A stretch of DNA of 13,952 bases from an uncultured Nitrospinaceae bacterium (GCA_905182935.1 CAJJDL010000163.1:1-13952), one strand, 5' to 3'; counted from the stretch's first letter, positions 1-6,862 are shown. A program made the numbers and translations. The notes: generated by a model from the letters alone, not told the origin.

Positions 1-85
1 GAGTAATATCTTTTAAATTACCAATGGGGGTACTTACAATATATAAAGTTCCAACCTCTATTTCTAACGTTACTTTGTTATGCAT
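1..85 (-). CDS. rsmI: RsmI, 16S rRNA 2'-O-ribose methyltransferase (N-terminus only, cut by window edge)
   Basis: Reading the minus strand from the ATG at 83-85 gives 28 codons that stay open to the window edge. Residues 14-24 read LYIVSTPIGNL, the hallmark N-terminal motif of the RsmI (YraL) family, which uses SAM to 2'-O-methylate C1402 of 16S rRNA in the decoding centre. The TPIGNL segment belongs to the tetrapyrrole-methylase fold. An in-frame TGA lies three codons upstream, so the start cannot be much earlier. I see no clear Shine-Dalgarno. The gene is the last visible member of the minus-strand block, 102 bp beyond the bactofilin stop. Only the N-terminus can be judged; the motif is distinctive enough for a firm family call. 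Confidence 0.85.
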   Translation of the reverse strand, partial: MHNKVTLEIEVGTLYIVSTPIGNLKDIT

Positions 86-187
86 ATTGGGTCATATTAA
101 GCACTTCTTAACAAAAATCACTAACAAGTTCTTCGAAAAAAACAGGGGAGCATTTTTATAAGTCTATTTAGATAGTATACTGCTAGC

Positions 188-571
188 TTATTTTTTTTCA
201 TCCTTCACTAGATTAATTGTTTTCTTACTATCTCTTTCTGTCATAGAACAATTACCATCAAGCACAGCGCCAAGCTCTATTTTAATGGCGGGTGTTTGCA
301 CATTACCTACTATTCTACCCGAAGGATGCATTTCAATTTTGTTGGTAGCTATTATGGTCCCTCTCATTATCCCTTTGCAAATAATGGTTCCTGCTGCAAC
401 ATCTGCATTAATCTCACCGGTTTCGCCTACAATAAAAGTATCATTAGTATTTACCTGTCCCTCAAATTTACCATCAACCCTCACCGTGCCATCAAAACTT
501 AATGTGCCTTTGAACGTTGCATCTGAGCCCAGATATGCTTTGATTGGGGCTTCTTCTTGTTTTTGAGCCAT
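188..571 (-). CDS. Bactofilin (DUF583) cytoskeletal protein
   Basis: This 127-residue protein is a bactofilin, a family that polymerises without nucleotide into filaments built from a right-handed beta-helix, used as membrane-associated scaffolds in cell shape, stalk or chromosome-pole organisation. Residues about 12-110 show the repeating pattern of short beta-rungs with G at turns (YLGSDATFKGTLSFDG, VRVDGKFEGQV, GEINADVAAGTIICKG, GRIVGNVQTPAI). Short charged tails flank the core and there is no signal peptide or membrane segment, as is usual for the family. The ATG at 571 has a good Shine-Dalgarno (AGGAG, about 5 bases upstream). It lies 40 bp after parB in the same direction, so it is probably co-transcribed. 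In Myxococcus, bactofilins encoded beside parAB scaffold ParABS near the poles; a similar role here is inference. Confidence 0.93.
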   Translation of the reverse strand: MAQKQEEAPIKAYLGSDATFKGTLSFDGTVRVDGKFEGQVNTNDTFIVGETGEINADVAAGTIICKGIMRGTIIATNKIEMHPSGRIVGNVQTPAIKIELGAVLDGNCSMTERDSKKTINLVKDEKK

Positions 572-611
572 TCTATCTCCTGTCCCTAAAAATGACGACT
601 GTAACTAGTGT

Positions 612-1469
612 TTAATTAAACATTTTTATAATACGTTCTAAGTCGTCATTAGAATAATATTTTATGACTACCTTACCACCTTTTTGATTTGTAGCAATTT
701 CTACTTTTGTGCCTAACTTTCGTTCTAGCTCAACCTGTAAGCTACTAATAAAGATATCTTTGTATGCTTTCTCACTTTTTTTTGGTGCTTCCGATTTATA
801 TTTCAATAGATTCACTTGAACCTCCGTCTCTCGAACATTCAATGATTGGTCTACTATTTTTTTTCGTAAAAATAGAATCTCTTGTGCAGATTTTAAGCCC
901 AAAAGGGCACGCCCATGTCCCATCGTTAATCTTCCACTAATCATATCTTCCTGGATTTGCCGAGGCAATTTAAGAAGTCTCATTATATTAGCTACCGATT
1001 CTCGACTTTTACCCATACGCTTTGCAATGTTTTCCTGAGTGAGCCCAAAATCTTTTGCTAAACGCTCATAACCATCCGCTTCCTCAATAGGATTTAAATC
1101 CTGACGGTTTAAATTTTCAATCAACGCAAGCTCAAGAGATTCTAGATCGGTTACTTCACGAATAACCGCTGGAATTTTTTTTAGCCCTGCTTTTTTACTA
1201 GCTCTCCACCGACGCTCTCCAACTATAAGCTCATATCCATTGACACTCTTTTGGACTATAACTGGCTGAAGCACTCCATGCTCTCGGATCGAGCGCTCTA
1301 GTTCATTAAATTTTTCATCGTCAAATTTTTTTCTGGGCTGCAGGCGGTTGGGAAAAACTTCATCAATTAAGAGGCTTAGTGAGCCATTCGAATCTTCGCC
1401 TTGAGATAGACCTTCGTCAAAGTCCGGTATTAAGGCTTCAATTCCTTTTCCTAAAGCTTTTCGATTCAT
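612..1469 (-). CDS. parB: ParB/Spo0J chromosome partitioning protein, CTP-dependent DNA clamp
   Basis: ParB binds parS sites, loads as a CTP-gated sliding clamp and forms the partition complex that ParA moves; it also helps load SMC near the origin. The 285-residue protein has the expected order. A basic N-terminus (ALGKGIEALI) probably contains the ParA-stimulating segment. The CTPase domain follows, with GERRWRA at residues 84-90 and ENLNRQDLNPIEEA at 118-131. A helix-turn-helix lies at about 142-163 (LTQENIAKRMGKSRESVANIMRLL), and the C-terminus looks like a dimerisation domain (KLGTKVEIATNQKGGKVVIKYYSNDDLERI). The start codon overlaps the parA stop by 4 bases (ATGA), indicating translational coupling. 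Its likely binding sites are the two parS palindromes just upstream of parA. Length and motifs are typical. Confidence 0.96.
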   Translation of the reverse strand: MNRKALGKGIEALIPDFDEGLSQGEDSNGSLSLLIDEVFPNRLQPRKKFDDEKFNELERSIREHGVLQPVIVQKSVNGYELIVGERRWRASKKAGLKKIPAVIREVTDLESLELALIENLNRQDLNPIEEADGYERLAKDFGLTQENIAKRMGKSRESVANIMRLLKLPRQIQEDMISGRLTMGHGRALLGLKSAQEILFLRKKIVDQSLNVRETEVQVNLLKYKSEAPKKSEKAYKDIFISSLQVELERKLGTKVEIATNQKGGKVVIKYYSNDDLERIIKMFN

Positions 1470-2275
1470 ACAACACTCTCTATTTGCTGTTTTTTCTTTT
1501 TCATTATTTCATTTTTAGTCCGTTGAATAATCTCCTGCGCTAACGCGACATATGAATCAGAACCCTTCGATCGGCTTGCATACAAAACAATTGGCTTACC
1601 GTGACTTGGTGCCTCGCTAAGACGAATATTTCTCGGAATAATAGTTTTCATTAAAAATTCACTAAAATATTTTCTCACCTGACTTTCAACCTGTTCCGCT
1701 AACAACGTTCTACTATCATACATCGTAAGTATTATTCCCTCTACTTTGAGCCTTGAATTAATCGATTTTTTGACGCGTTTTATAGTTTTTAGCAGATGAG
1801 TTAACCCTTGTAATGCATAGTATTCGCATTGCATAGGAATTAAAACAGATTTAGATATAGTTAAAGCATTAAGCGTAAGCAATCCCAGGGAAGGGGGACA
1901 ATCTATAATAACAAACTCAAATTCCGAATCTACCCCCTTTAACACAGTGCTGAGAATTTTTTCTCTTTGGTCTCGCCCGACTAACTCTATTTCCGCGCCA
2001 GCTAAGTCCACATTAGAAGGAATAACTTTCAGGGTATCAATATCTGTTGAATAAATAACCTGGTCCAGCGAAGCGTCCCCCGATAACAATTCGTAAATTC
2101 CTTTTTTATTGTCTGATAAGTTGATTCCAAGACCACTGGAAGCATTGCCTTGAGGATCGATATCAACAATCAAGACTTTCCTGCCGGCTAAAGCTAGACA
2201 TGCAGCAAGATTGATGGCTGTTGTAGTTTTCCCTACGCCCCCCTTTTGATTAGCAACACTTATTATTTTCCCCAT
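1466..2275 (-). CDS. parA: ParA/Soj chromosome partitioning ATPase
   Basis: ParA is a deviant Walker ATPase that binds DNA non-specifically as an ATP dimer and is released by ParB, creating the gradient that separates origins. I place the start at the ATG at 2275, giving 269 residues that begin MGKIISVANQ, the normal Soj N-terminus. A more upstream in-frame ATG at 2320 would add 15 hydrophobic residues with no family counterpart. A GGGGTGG stretch lies a suitable distance before 2275. Motifs in this numbering: deviant Walker A KGGVGKTT at 11-18 with both signature lysines, A' region VDIDPQGN at 37-44, and Walker B FVIIDCPPSLG from 121. The gene is translationally coupled to parB. The two parS sites lie 78-136 bp upstream of this start, so ParB binding could also influence its transcription (inference). 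Confidence 0.95.
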   Translation of the reverse strand: MGKIISVANQKGGVGKTTTAINLAACLALAGRKVLIVDIDPQGNASSGLGINLSDNKKGIYELLSGDASLDQVIYSTDIDTLKVIPSNVDLAGAEIELVGRDQREKILSTVLKGVDSEFEFVIIDCPPSLGLLTLNALTISKSVLIPMQCEYYALQGLTHLLKTIKRVKKSINSRLKVEGIILTMYDSRTLLAEQVESQVRKYFSEFLMKTIIPRNIRLSEAPSHGKPIVLYASRSKGSDSYVALAQEIIQRTKNEIMKKKKQQIESVV

Positions 2276-2352
2276 AAACCAGACCACCCCTGAAAACACA
2301 ATTTTAAAACAAACTAACACAAATATTAAATAATTTCTAATCTTAAGGACTC

Positions 2353-2370
2353 ATGTTTCACGTGAAACAT
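2353..2370. promoter_or_regulatory. parS: parS site 1, exact consensus
   Basis: An 18-bp perfect palindrome whose 16-bp core at 2354-2369 is TGTTTCACGTGAAACA, identical to the widely conserved chromosomal parS consensus. It lies in the parA leader between rsmG and parA. Together with the parB gene in the same block it is very likely a real ParB nucleation site. Confidence 0.95.
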
Positions 2371-2395
2371 TGATTACATTGTTTATGCTCAGGAA

Positions 2396-2411
2396 TGTTC
2401 CACGTGGAACC
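2396..2411. promoter_or_regulatory. parS: parS site 2, variant palindrome
   Basis: TGTTCCACGTGGAACC contains a perfect 14-bp palindrome (GTTCCACGTGGAAC, 2397-2410). It differs from the consensus parS at three of 16 positions, two of them symmetric (T to C and A to G), which keep the dyad intact. GTTCCACGTGGAAC-type sites are known functional parS variants in other bacteria. Its centre is 42 bp from the centre of site 1, close to four helical turns. Confidence 0.88.
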
Positions 2412-2439
2412 GAACCCCTTGGTAGATTTAAATAACCAC

Positions 2440-3087
2440 TTAATTGATCCCTTTAATGCGTTTAAAAACCATAATCTTAGAATGAGAGCTACTAAACTTT
2501 TTGATGAAAATTTCTTGTGCTAAGTAGAGACAAAGGGTGGCGAGAAAATCCACCTGAAACGTCTTATCAAAACTTGTTTGCAGCAATAAGCTTCCGCCTT
2601 CGTTTAATAGACCAGACCCTAACTCCAAACTGAGATTGGGCTCGAGAACATGCCTAAGAGTTACAAAATCATACCTTCCTAAAAATTCTGGAAAATCTTC
2701 AATACGTCCATGGATGCATTGAATTGCCGAAAGTCCCATTGACCTAATAGCTGCTTTAAGAAAATTAGCCCGCTTACGCTGACTTTCAATCAAAATAACA
2801 TCTAGTTTTGGAAGTAATACTTTAATAGGAATTGCGGGGAAACCCGAACCGCTTCCAATATCGATCAGCGAACCATAGGGTGATATAGCGCGAGTATATT
2901 GAAGAGATTCATAAATATGTTTATTTATAACAGATAGCTCGTCGGTCTCAGCGGTCAAGTTAATTTTTAGACTCCACCTCTTCCATTCGTTTAAAAATAA
3001 AACCAAACAGTCAGCAATGCCTGGCAAAGAATCCGAGTTTACACCTGTAAAATCATCCTCAAATAGTTTAATAAGCCGATTTTTCAT
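2440..3087 (-). CDS. rsmG: RsmG (GidB), 16S rRNA m7G527 methyltransferase
   Basis: RsmG uses SAM to methylate N7 of G527 in the 530 loop of 16S rRNA; loss of function gives low-level streptomycin resistance in several bacteria. The 215-residue protein has the family's N-terminal helical part with KINLTA at 41-46, then the SAM-binding motif DIGSGSGFP at 76-84, followed by ESQRKRANFLK (101-111), typical of motif II in this family. Length is close to the E. coli protein (207). No Shine-Dalgarno is visible before the ATG. The gene starts 28 bp after the etfA stop, so it may depend on read-through from that gene. rsmG beside parAB is a common arrangement, but the often-linked mnmG and mnmE are not in this window. 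Confidence 0.95.
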   Translation of the reverse strand: MKNRLIKLFEDDFTGVNSDSLPGIADCLVLFLNEWKRWSLKINLTAETDELSVINKHIYESLQYTRAISPYGSLIDIGSGSGFPAIPIKVLLPKLDVILIESQRKRANFLKAAIRSMGLSAIQCIHGRIEDFPEFLGRYDFVTLRHVLEPNLSLELGSGLLNEGGSLLLQTSFDKTFQVDFLATLCLYLAQEIFIKKFSSSHSKIMVFKRIKGIN

Positions 3088-3115
3088 AACAAAAAAACGC
3101 TAAAGGGAGGTTGCG

Positions 3116-4114
3116 CTAAGAAGCCAAGACTCTTCTAAATTCCTCTGTTAAATAGGGAACGATTGCTAAGGCATCTCCGACTATACCGTAATCAGCAACT
3201 GAAAATATTGGCGCATTAGCATCTTTATTAATAGCAACAATACATTTTGCTGATGACATACCAGCTAGATGCTGGACTGCACCTGAAATACCACATGCAA
3301 TATATAAATCGGGTTGTATTGTTCGTCCAGTTTGGCCAACTTGGTTGGAATATTTACGCCAGCCATTATCAACCACGGGTCGGCTTGCGCCGACGGCTCC
3401 TTGAAGGACTTGAGCTAAGTCTTCCAAAAGTTTAAAATTTTTAGATTGTTGCATCCCAAGTCCACCCGAAACAACAACTCTTGCTTCTGTAATATCAAGC
3501 TGGCTACCTATTTCCTTAACGACTTCGCGGACTTTAAGTACTCGTTGATCATTAGAGACACTTATATCTAACAACTCAATATCCCCAACTCTAGAAAAAT
3601 CTGGACCAGGACCACGAAAAGTATTTTGTCGTAAACTTAAAATATGAGGACCAGGGCCATTTAAAGTTAGGTTTAAGAGGGCTTTGCCAGCATACACGGG
3701 GCGACGAACAATAATTTGATTATCTTTTCCAGCTTGGATAGCAACACAATCTGTGGCTAAGCTCACATTCAACTTAGCCGACAAGGACGCAGCAAATTCT
3801 TTTCCATGAGTAGTTGCCGGAAAAAAAATAGCATAGGGTTTATCTTTAATAATTTGAGGCTCAATTGCTATAAGCCCTAAATCTAAAGAAATCGTATTAT
3901 AAAGCGGGTTATTTAGGACCTGCACGCGATCGGCTCCGTAATTAAAAAGTTGTTTTGCCTTATCAGGGCTTCCAAAACCAAAGCAAAAAACATAAACCTG
4001 CCCATTAAAAGAATCAGCTAGAAGCCGAGCAGCGTGAACCGTTTCATAAGCCGAAGGTTTAATCCCTTCATCATCAAGCTCCGCAATAACTAAGATATGT
4101 TTAATTAAGCTCAT
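3116..4114 (-). CDS. etfA: Electron transfer flavoprotein, alpha subunit
   Basis: EtfA forms a soluble FAD-containing heterodimer with EtfB. The complex takes electrons from acyl-CoA and related dehydrogenases and passes them to the membrane ETF:quinone oxidoreductase, or takes part in flavin-based bifurcation in some lineages. The 332-residue protein has an N-terminal nucleotide-binding-like domain and a C-terminal FAD domain. That domain starts near ARVVVSGGLGM (211-221), then GASRPVVD (242-249), QVGQTGRTIQPDLYIACGIS (258-277) and AINKDANAPIFSVADYGIVGDA (294-315), which are the standard flavin-binding blocks. Length is normal for the housekeeping type. There is no obvious ribosome site before the ATG at 4114. 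A small membrane-protein gene sits between this gene and etfB, which is unusual. No acyl-CoA dehydrogenase or ETF:QO gene is in view, so the electron donor is unknown. Confidence 0.96.
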   Translation of the reverse strand: MSLIKHILVIAELDDEGIKPSAYETVHAARLLADSFNGQVYVFCFGFGSPDKAKQLFNYGADRVQVLNNPLYNTISLDLGLIAIEPQIIKDKPYAIFFPATTHGKEFAASLSAKLNVSLATDCVAIQAGKDNQIIVRRPVYAGKALLNLTLNGPGPHILSLRQNTFRGPGPDFSRVGDIELLDISVSNDQRVLKVREVVKEIGSQLDITEARVVVSGGLGMQQSKNFKLLEDLAQVLQGAVGASRPVVDNGWRKYSNQVGQTGRTIQPDLYIACGISGAVQHLAGMSSAKCIVAINKDANAPIFSVADYGIVGDALAIVPYLTEEFRRVLAS

Positions 4115-4221
4115 AATATACGATAGTAGAAAAATAGATTAAAGATAATATAAACAGTGATTTATTGTGAAAATTATGCCGAAAAAGGCTATATTTGGTT
4201 AGGGAGGGGTGCGTAAAGAAA

Positions 4222-4443
4222 CTAATATTTTCCCGGAGGTCGAAAAATTGCCAAGTCCAGAATCCACTCTATATTCCACACTTCTCCGACTGTACCAAGG
4301 CCAAGTAAAAAAACATACAGAACTAGAAGCGAAAGTCCTATTTCACCCTTATACTTGGAACCAATTTGTTTTACCCGCTGTAAAAGTGGGAACGATTTTT
4401 TGGGATCTGATTTATCAGTTTCCATAAACATTTTACCCAACAT
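4222..4443 (-). CDS. Unrecognised small single-helix membrane protein between etfB and etfA
   Basis: I do not recognise this 73-residue gene. It has a basic, polar N-terminal half (several K and one R up to residue 32), one clear hydrophobic helix at about 35-52 (IGLSLLVLYVFLLGLGTVGE) and a short tail rich in W, I and F (VWNIEWILDLAIF) ending RPPGKY. The charge pattern predicts the N-terminus in the cytoplasm. It reads in the operon direction, 37 bp after etfB and 107 bp before etfA. No Shine-Dalgarno marks the start; ATGs at 4443, 4434 and 4425 are all possible. The protein-like composition and position make it a plausible real gene. An overlapping plus-strand frame looks less protein-like. 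Possible roles, such as a membrane anchor for ETF, are speculation. Confidence 0.6.
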   Translation of the reverse strand: MLGKMFMETDKSDPKKSFPLLQRVKQIGSKYKGEIGLSLLVLYVFLLGLGTVGEVWNIEWILDLAIFRPPGKY

Positions 4444-4480
4444 TATTCATTAAACTTAAAAAATAAATTATATTTTTAGT

Positions 4481-5269
4481 TTATACCACTTTTTCTTTTT
4501 CTCGCAAAGCCTTTACCAATTTAGCAACCGAGTCATTAATAGATCCGTCAAGTATTTCGACGCTGTTTCGTGATAAAGGAAGTTCCAAACCAGTGGAAAT
4601 AGCAGTACTCGCTTCATTGGTTGTAACAGGGGTAACAAAACCTAACTTATCTGCATCAAAAATTTCTATCTGCTTTTTTTTTGCAGCCATAATCCCTTTA
4701 AAAGAAGGTAGCCGAGGTTGGTTTAATCCCTTTTGGCAAGTCAAAAGAACAGGGACCGGTGATTCTATGATTTCCGACCCACCTTCAATTTGTCGTGTGG
4801 CAATCGCCACACTCCAGTTCTCTGAAAACTCAAGGCCTGTTACAACGGTGACACATGGAATTTTTAAATAAACAGCAAGCGCGGGACCTAATTGTGCCAT
4901 ATCAACATCCACTGCCTGTCTACCGCAAAAAATAAGATCAAACCCGATAAACTCCACTGCCTTACCCAATAAACGAGACACGGCTAAGGAATCCAATCCA
5001 TCAAAAGCAGGATCTAATAGATGAACTGCCTGGTCTGCTCCCATAGCTAAACCAGCGCGAAGGGCATCGCTAAAACTCTCTGGCCCAAGGCTAACAAGAG
5101 TAATTTTAGTGCCCGGTTTACTTTCTCGAATTTTTAAAGCTTCTTCAATCGAAAATTCATCATAGGGATTCAATACTCTTGATAAACCTGCTCCATCAAC
5201 CTTGCCATCCTTGATTTCAATGCGTGCAGCTGTATCTATAACCTGCTTAACACAAACAATTATGCGCAT
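4481..5269 (-). CDS. etfB: Electron transfer flavoprotein, beta subunit
   Basis: EtfB is the partner of EtfA; it binds AMP (or a second FAD in bifurcating forms) and carries the loop that docks onto dehydrogenases. The 262-residue protein starts MRIIVCVKQV and shows LNPYDEFSIEEAL (33-45), SLGPESFSDALRAGLAMGAD (60-79) and the nucleotide-binding stretch FCGRQAVDVDMAQLGP (114-129). The ETF-beta signature falls at about 157-178 (ATRQIEGGSEIIESPVPVLL), followed by RLPSFKGIMAAKKK (186-199). GGAG lies 5 bases before the ATG at 5269. It is the first gene of the minus-strand block and is divergent from dnaA across a 204-bp AT-rich gap. Length is typical. Which subtype it belongs to cannot be settled by eye. 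Confidence 0.96.
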   Translation of the reverse strand: MRIIVCVKQVIDTAARIEIKDGKVDGAGLSRVLNPYDEFSIEEALKIRESKPGTKITLVSLGPESFSDALRAGLAMGADQAVHLLDPAFDGLDSLAVSRLLGKAVEFIGFDLIFCGRQAVDVDMAQLGPALAVYLKIPCVTVVTGLEFSENWSVAIATRQIEGGSEIIESPVPVLLTCQKGLNQPRLPSFKGIMAAKKKQIEIFDADKLGFVTPVTTNEASTAISTGLELPLSRNSVEILDGSINDSVAKLVKALREKEKVV

Positions 5270-5342
5270 AATGACTCCATAATTATAAAGCTATTAAAAA
5301 ATAAAACACCAAATAAACTTAAAGAGAAAAAAAATTAAAACA

Positions 5343-5360
5343 TTAAGTCTTGTTAAGTCT
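5343..5360. repeat. Tandem TTAAGTCT direct repeat in the etfB-dnaA gap
   Basis: TTAAGTCT occurs at 5343-5350 and again at 5353-5360, a 10-bp period that puts both copies on the same face of the helix. It lies in the 204-bp divergent gap 5270-5473, upstream of the candidate dnaA promoter. It could be an operator or chance in AT-rich DNA. The rest of the gap is AT-rich without consensus DnaA boxes. Confidence 0.4.
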
Positions 5361-5400
5361 AGGGTTATTAATTTTATAAAAACACTACCACAAGTTTTAG

Positions 5401-5429
5401 TTGCAAAATAATATTTGGTTATATATTAT
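5401..5429 (+). promoter_or_regulatory. Candidate sigma-70 promoter for dnaA
   Basis: TTGCAA (5401-5406) and TATTAT (5424-5429) are separated by 17 bp and match the -35 and -10 consensus at 4 of 6 and 5 of 6 positions. Transcription would begin near 5436, about 40-50 bases before the dnaA start codons. This is a motif match only, in AT-rich DNA where chance matches are frequent. Confidence 0.4.
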
Positions 5430-5482
5430 GCCCAAATTCCTACCAACATTTTAATATAAATAAATCGGTTTTCGTGATGAGC

Positions 5483-6838
5483 ATGTCTAAAGAAATTCTT
5501 TGGGAGAAATGCCTATCTAAGATCCAATTAGAGATCCCTACCGAAAGTTATGAAACTTGGTTTCTGCCAACTTCTCCACATTCATTATCTGAAGAAACTC
5601 TGTGCATATTAATTCCAAATAACTTTTACAAAGAATGCCTACAACAAAACTATCATGAGCTTATAAAGTCGTCTCTTGATTCATTGGTAAGGACTCCCCT
5701 GAATATTGAATTTAAAGTAGCGCTGGAAAAACCAGAACAAAAATATATAGACCCTTTTTTAGATAATAACACCCATGATAAAAAAATAACTTCTTCAGAG
5801 CCCACTTGCAACACGATTAATTCTAGGTACACTTTCTCCAACTTTGTGGTTGGCTCTAGCAATCAATTTGCGCATGCCGCCGCCCATGCCGTTGCCAATA
5901 GTGCTAGTTTATCATATAACCCTTTGTTTTTATATGGAGGCGTTGGATTGGGGAAAACCCATTTATTACATTCAATGGGAAACGCTATTTTAGAAAAAAA
6001 CCCCCAAGCAAGAATACGATACTTATCAGCTGAAAGTTTCACTGTAGATTTAATAGAGTCTTTAAAGAAAGACGAGATGCCGGCATTTAGAAACCGTTAT
6101 CGACCATTAGATATTCTATTTGTAGATGATATTCAGTTTTTAGCCGGTAAAGAACGAACTCAAGAGGAATTTTTTTACACGTTTAATACTTTATACGAAT
6201 CCCATAAAAAAATTATTCTCTCAAGTGATAAATATCCTAAAGAAATGCAACGAATTGAGGAGCGACTACGTTCCCGATTTGAATCCGGTTTAATTGCTGA
6301 TATAGAAACTCCCGACCTAGAAACAAAGGTTGCAATTATCCACAAAAAAGCCGAACAACACCTTAAAATAATTCCACACGATGTGGCTATCTTCATAGCC
6401 GAGAAAATAAAAACAAACATCCGAGAACTTGAAGGAGTTCTACTACGTGTAGTAGCATATGCTTCGTTTACAGGAAAAGACATTAATCTGCCATTAGCGC
6501 AAGAAGTTTTAAAAGAATTTGTATACGATAAAAATAAAAACTTTAATATTTCAATGATCATGAAGACGGTAGCAGGATATTTTGAAATAAAAGTATCAGA
6601 CCTAAAATCAAAAACTCGATCTCGACAAATATCTATTCCGCGTCAAATATCAATGTATTTATGTAGAGAATATACTAAACTATCCCTACCAGATATTGGC
6701 CGGCAATTTGGAGGGAAAGATCATACAACCGTTATCTTTGCTCACAAAAAAATGACCAAAATCCTTAAAGAAAAAGGGGAGTTAACAAAAACCGTAAATA
6801 AATTGGTTGATATAATAGAAAGTGGAAAAACCTTATAA
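5483..6838 (+). CDS. dnaA: DnaA, chromosomal replication initiator ATPase
   Basis: DnaA binds DnaA boxes at oriC, forms an ATP-dependent filament, melts the duplex and recruits the helicase. GTG at 5474, ATG at 5477 and ATG at 5483 are all in frame and none has a good Shine-Dalgarno. I chose 5483 (451 residues, MSKEILWEKCL) as most like the family; residues here are counted from 5474. Domain I is about 5-85 (LWEKCLSKIQLEIPTESYETWFLP), then a short linker. The AAA+ domain has Walker A GGVGLGKT at 155-162, Walker B ILFVDD at 214-219, and RLRSRF at 264-269 with R268 as the likely arginine finger. Domain IV keeps residues matching the E. coli DnaA-box contacts (R382, R390, Q391, D416, H417, T418). 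The signature carries K415 where R is usual and F422 where H is usual. The next gene is gyrB, not dnaN. Confidence 0.96.
   Translation: MSKEILWEKCLSKIQLEIPTESYETWFLPTSPHSLSEETLCILIPNNFYKECLQQNYHELIKSSLDSLVRTPLNIEFKVALEKPEQKYIDPFLDNNTHDKKITSSEPTCNTINSRYTFSNFVVGSSNQFAHAAAHAVANSASLSYNPLFLYGGVGLGKTHLLHSMGNAILEKNPQARIRYLSAESFTVDLIESLKKDEMPAFRNRYRPLDILFVDDIQFLAGKERTQEEFFYTFNTLYESHKKIILSSDKYPKEMQRIEERLRSRFESGLIADIETPDLETKVAIIHKKAEQHLKIIPHDVAIFIAEKIKTNIRELEGVLLRVVAYASFTGKDINLPLAQEVLKEFVYDKNKNFNISMIMKTVAGYFEIKVSDLKSKTRSRQISIPRQISMYLCREYTKLSLPDIGRQFGGKDHTTVIFAHKKMTKILKEKGELTKTVNKLVDIIESGKTL
6336..6344 (+). promoter_or_regulatory. Perfect DnaA-box sequence inside dnaA
   Basis: TTATCCACA, the exact E. 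coli consensus, lies within the dnaA coding sequence, spanning codons for I-I-H. It is about 640 bp left of the intergenic box in the same orientation. It may be an accessory or autoregulatory site, or a coding coincidence. Confidence 0.45.
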
Positions 6839-6853
6839 AACTTACGGAAAAAG

Positions 6854-6862
6854 TGTGAATAA
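6854..6862 (-). promoter_or_regulatory. DnaA box (TTATTCACA), minus strand
   Basis: The minus strand reads TTATTCACA, matching the TTATNCACA consensus. It begins 16 bp after the dnaA stop codon and abuts the inverted repeat at 6863-6879. Confidence 0.7.

Noticed and set aside
2276-2320. Upstream in-frame ATG for ParA adding 15 residues
   Set aside because: The extension is hydrophobic and unlike any Soj N-terminus; MGKIISVANQKGG at 2275 is the normal start.
4209-4427. Plus-strand 72-codon frame starting GTG behind a purine-rich AGGGAGGGG
   Set aside because: The purine tract runs directly into the GTG with no spacing, the product has no recognisable features, and the opposite strand encodes a much more protein-like membrane peptide in operon direction.
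4191-5421. Repeated 11-mer ATATTTGGTTA at 4191 and 5411
   Set aside because: Many 11-base repeats are expected by chance in an AT-rich window of this length and no longer match surrounds it.
6175-6561. 128-codon minus-strand frame inside dnaA
   Set aside because: It is a shadow of the dnaA coding sequence with no motif; the sense strand is unambiguously DnaA.
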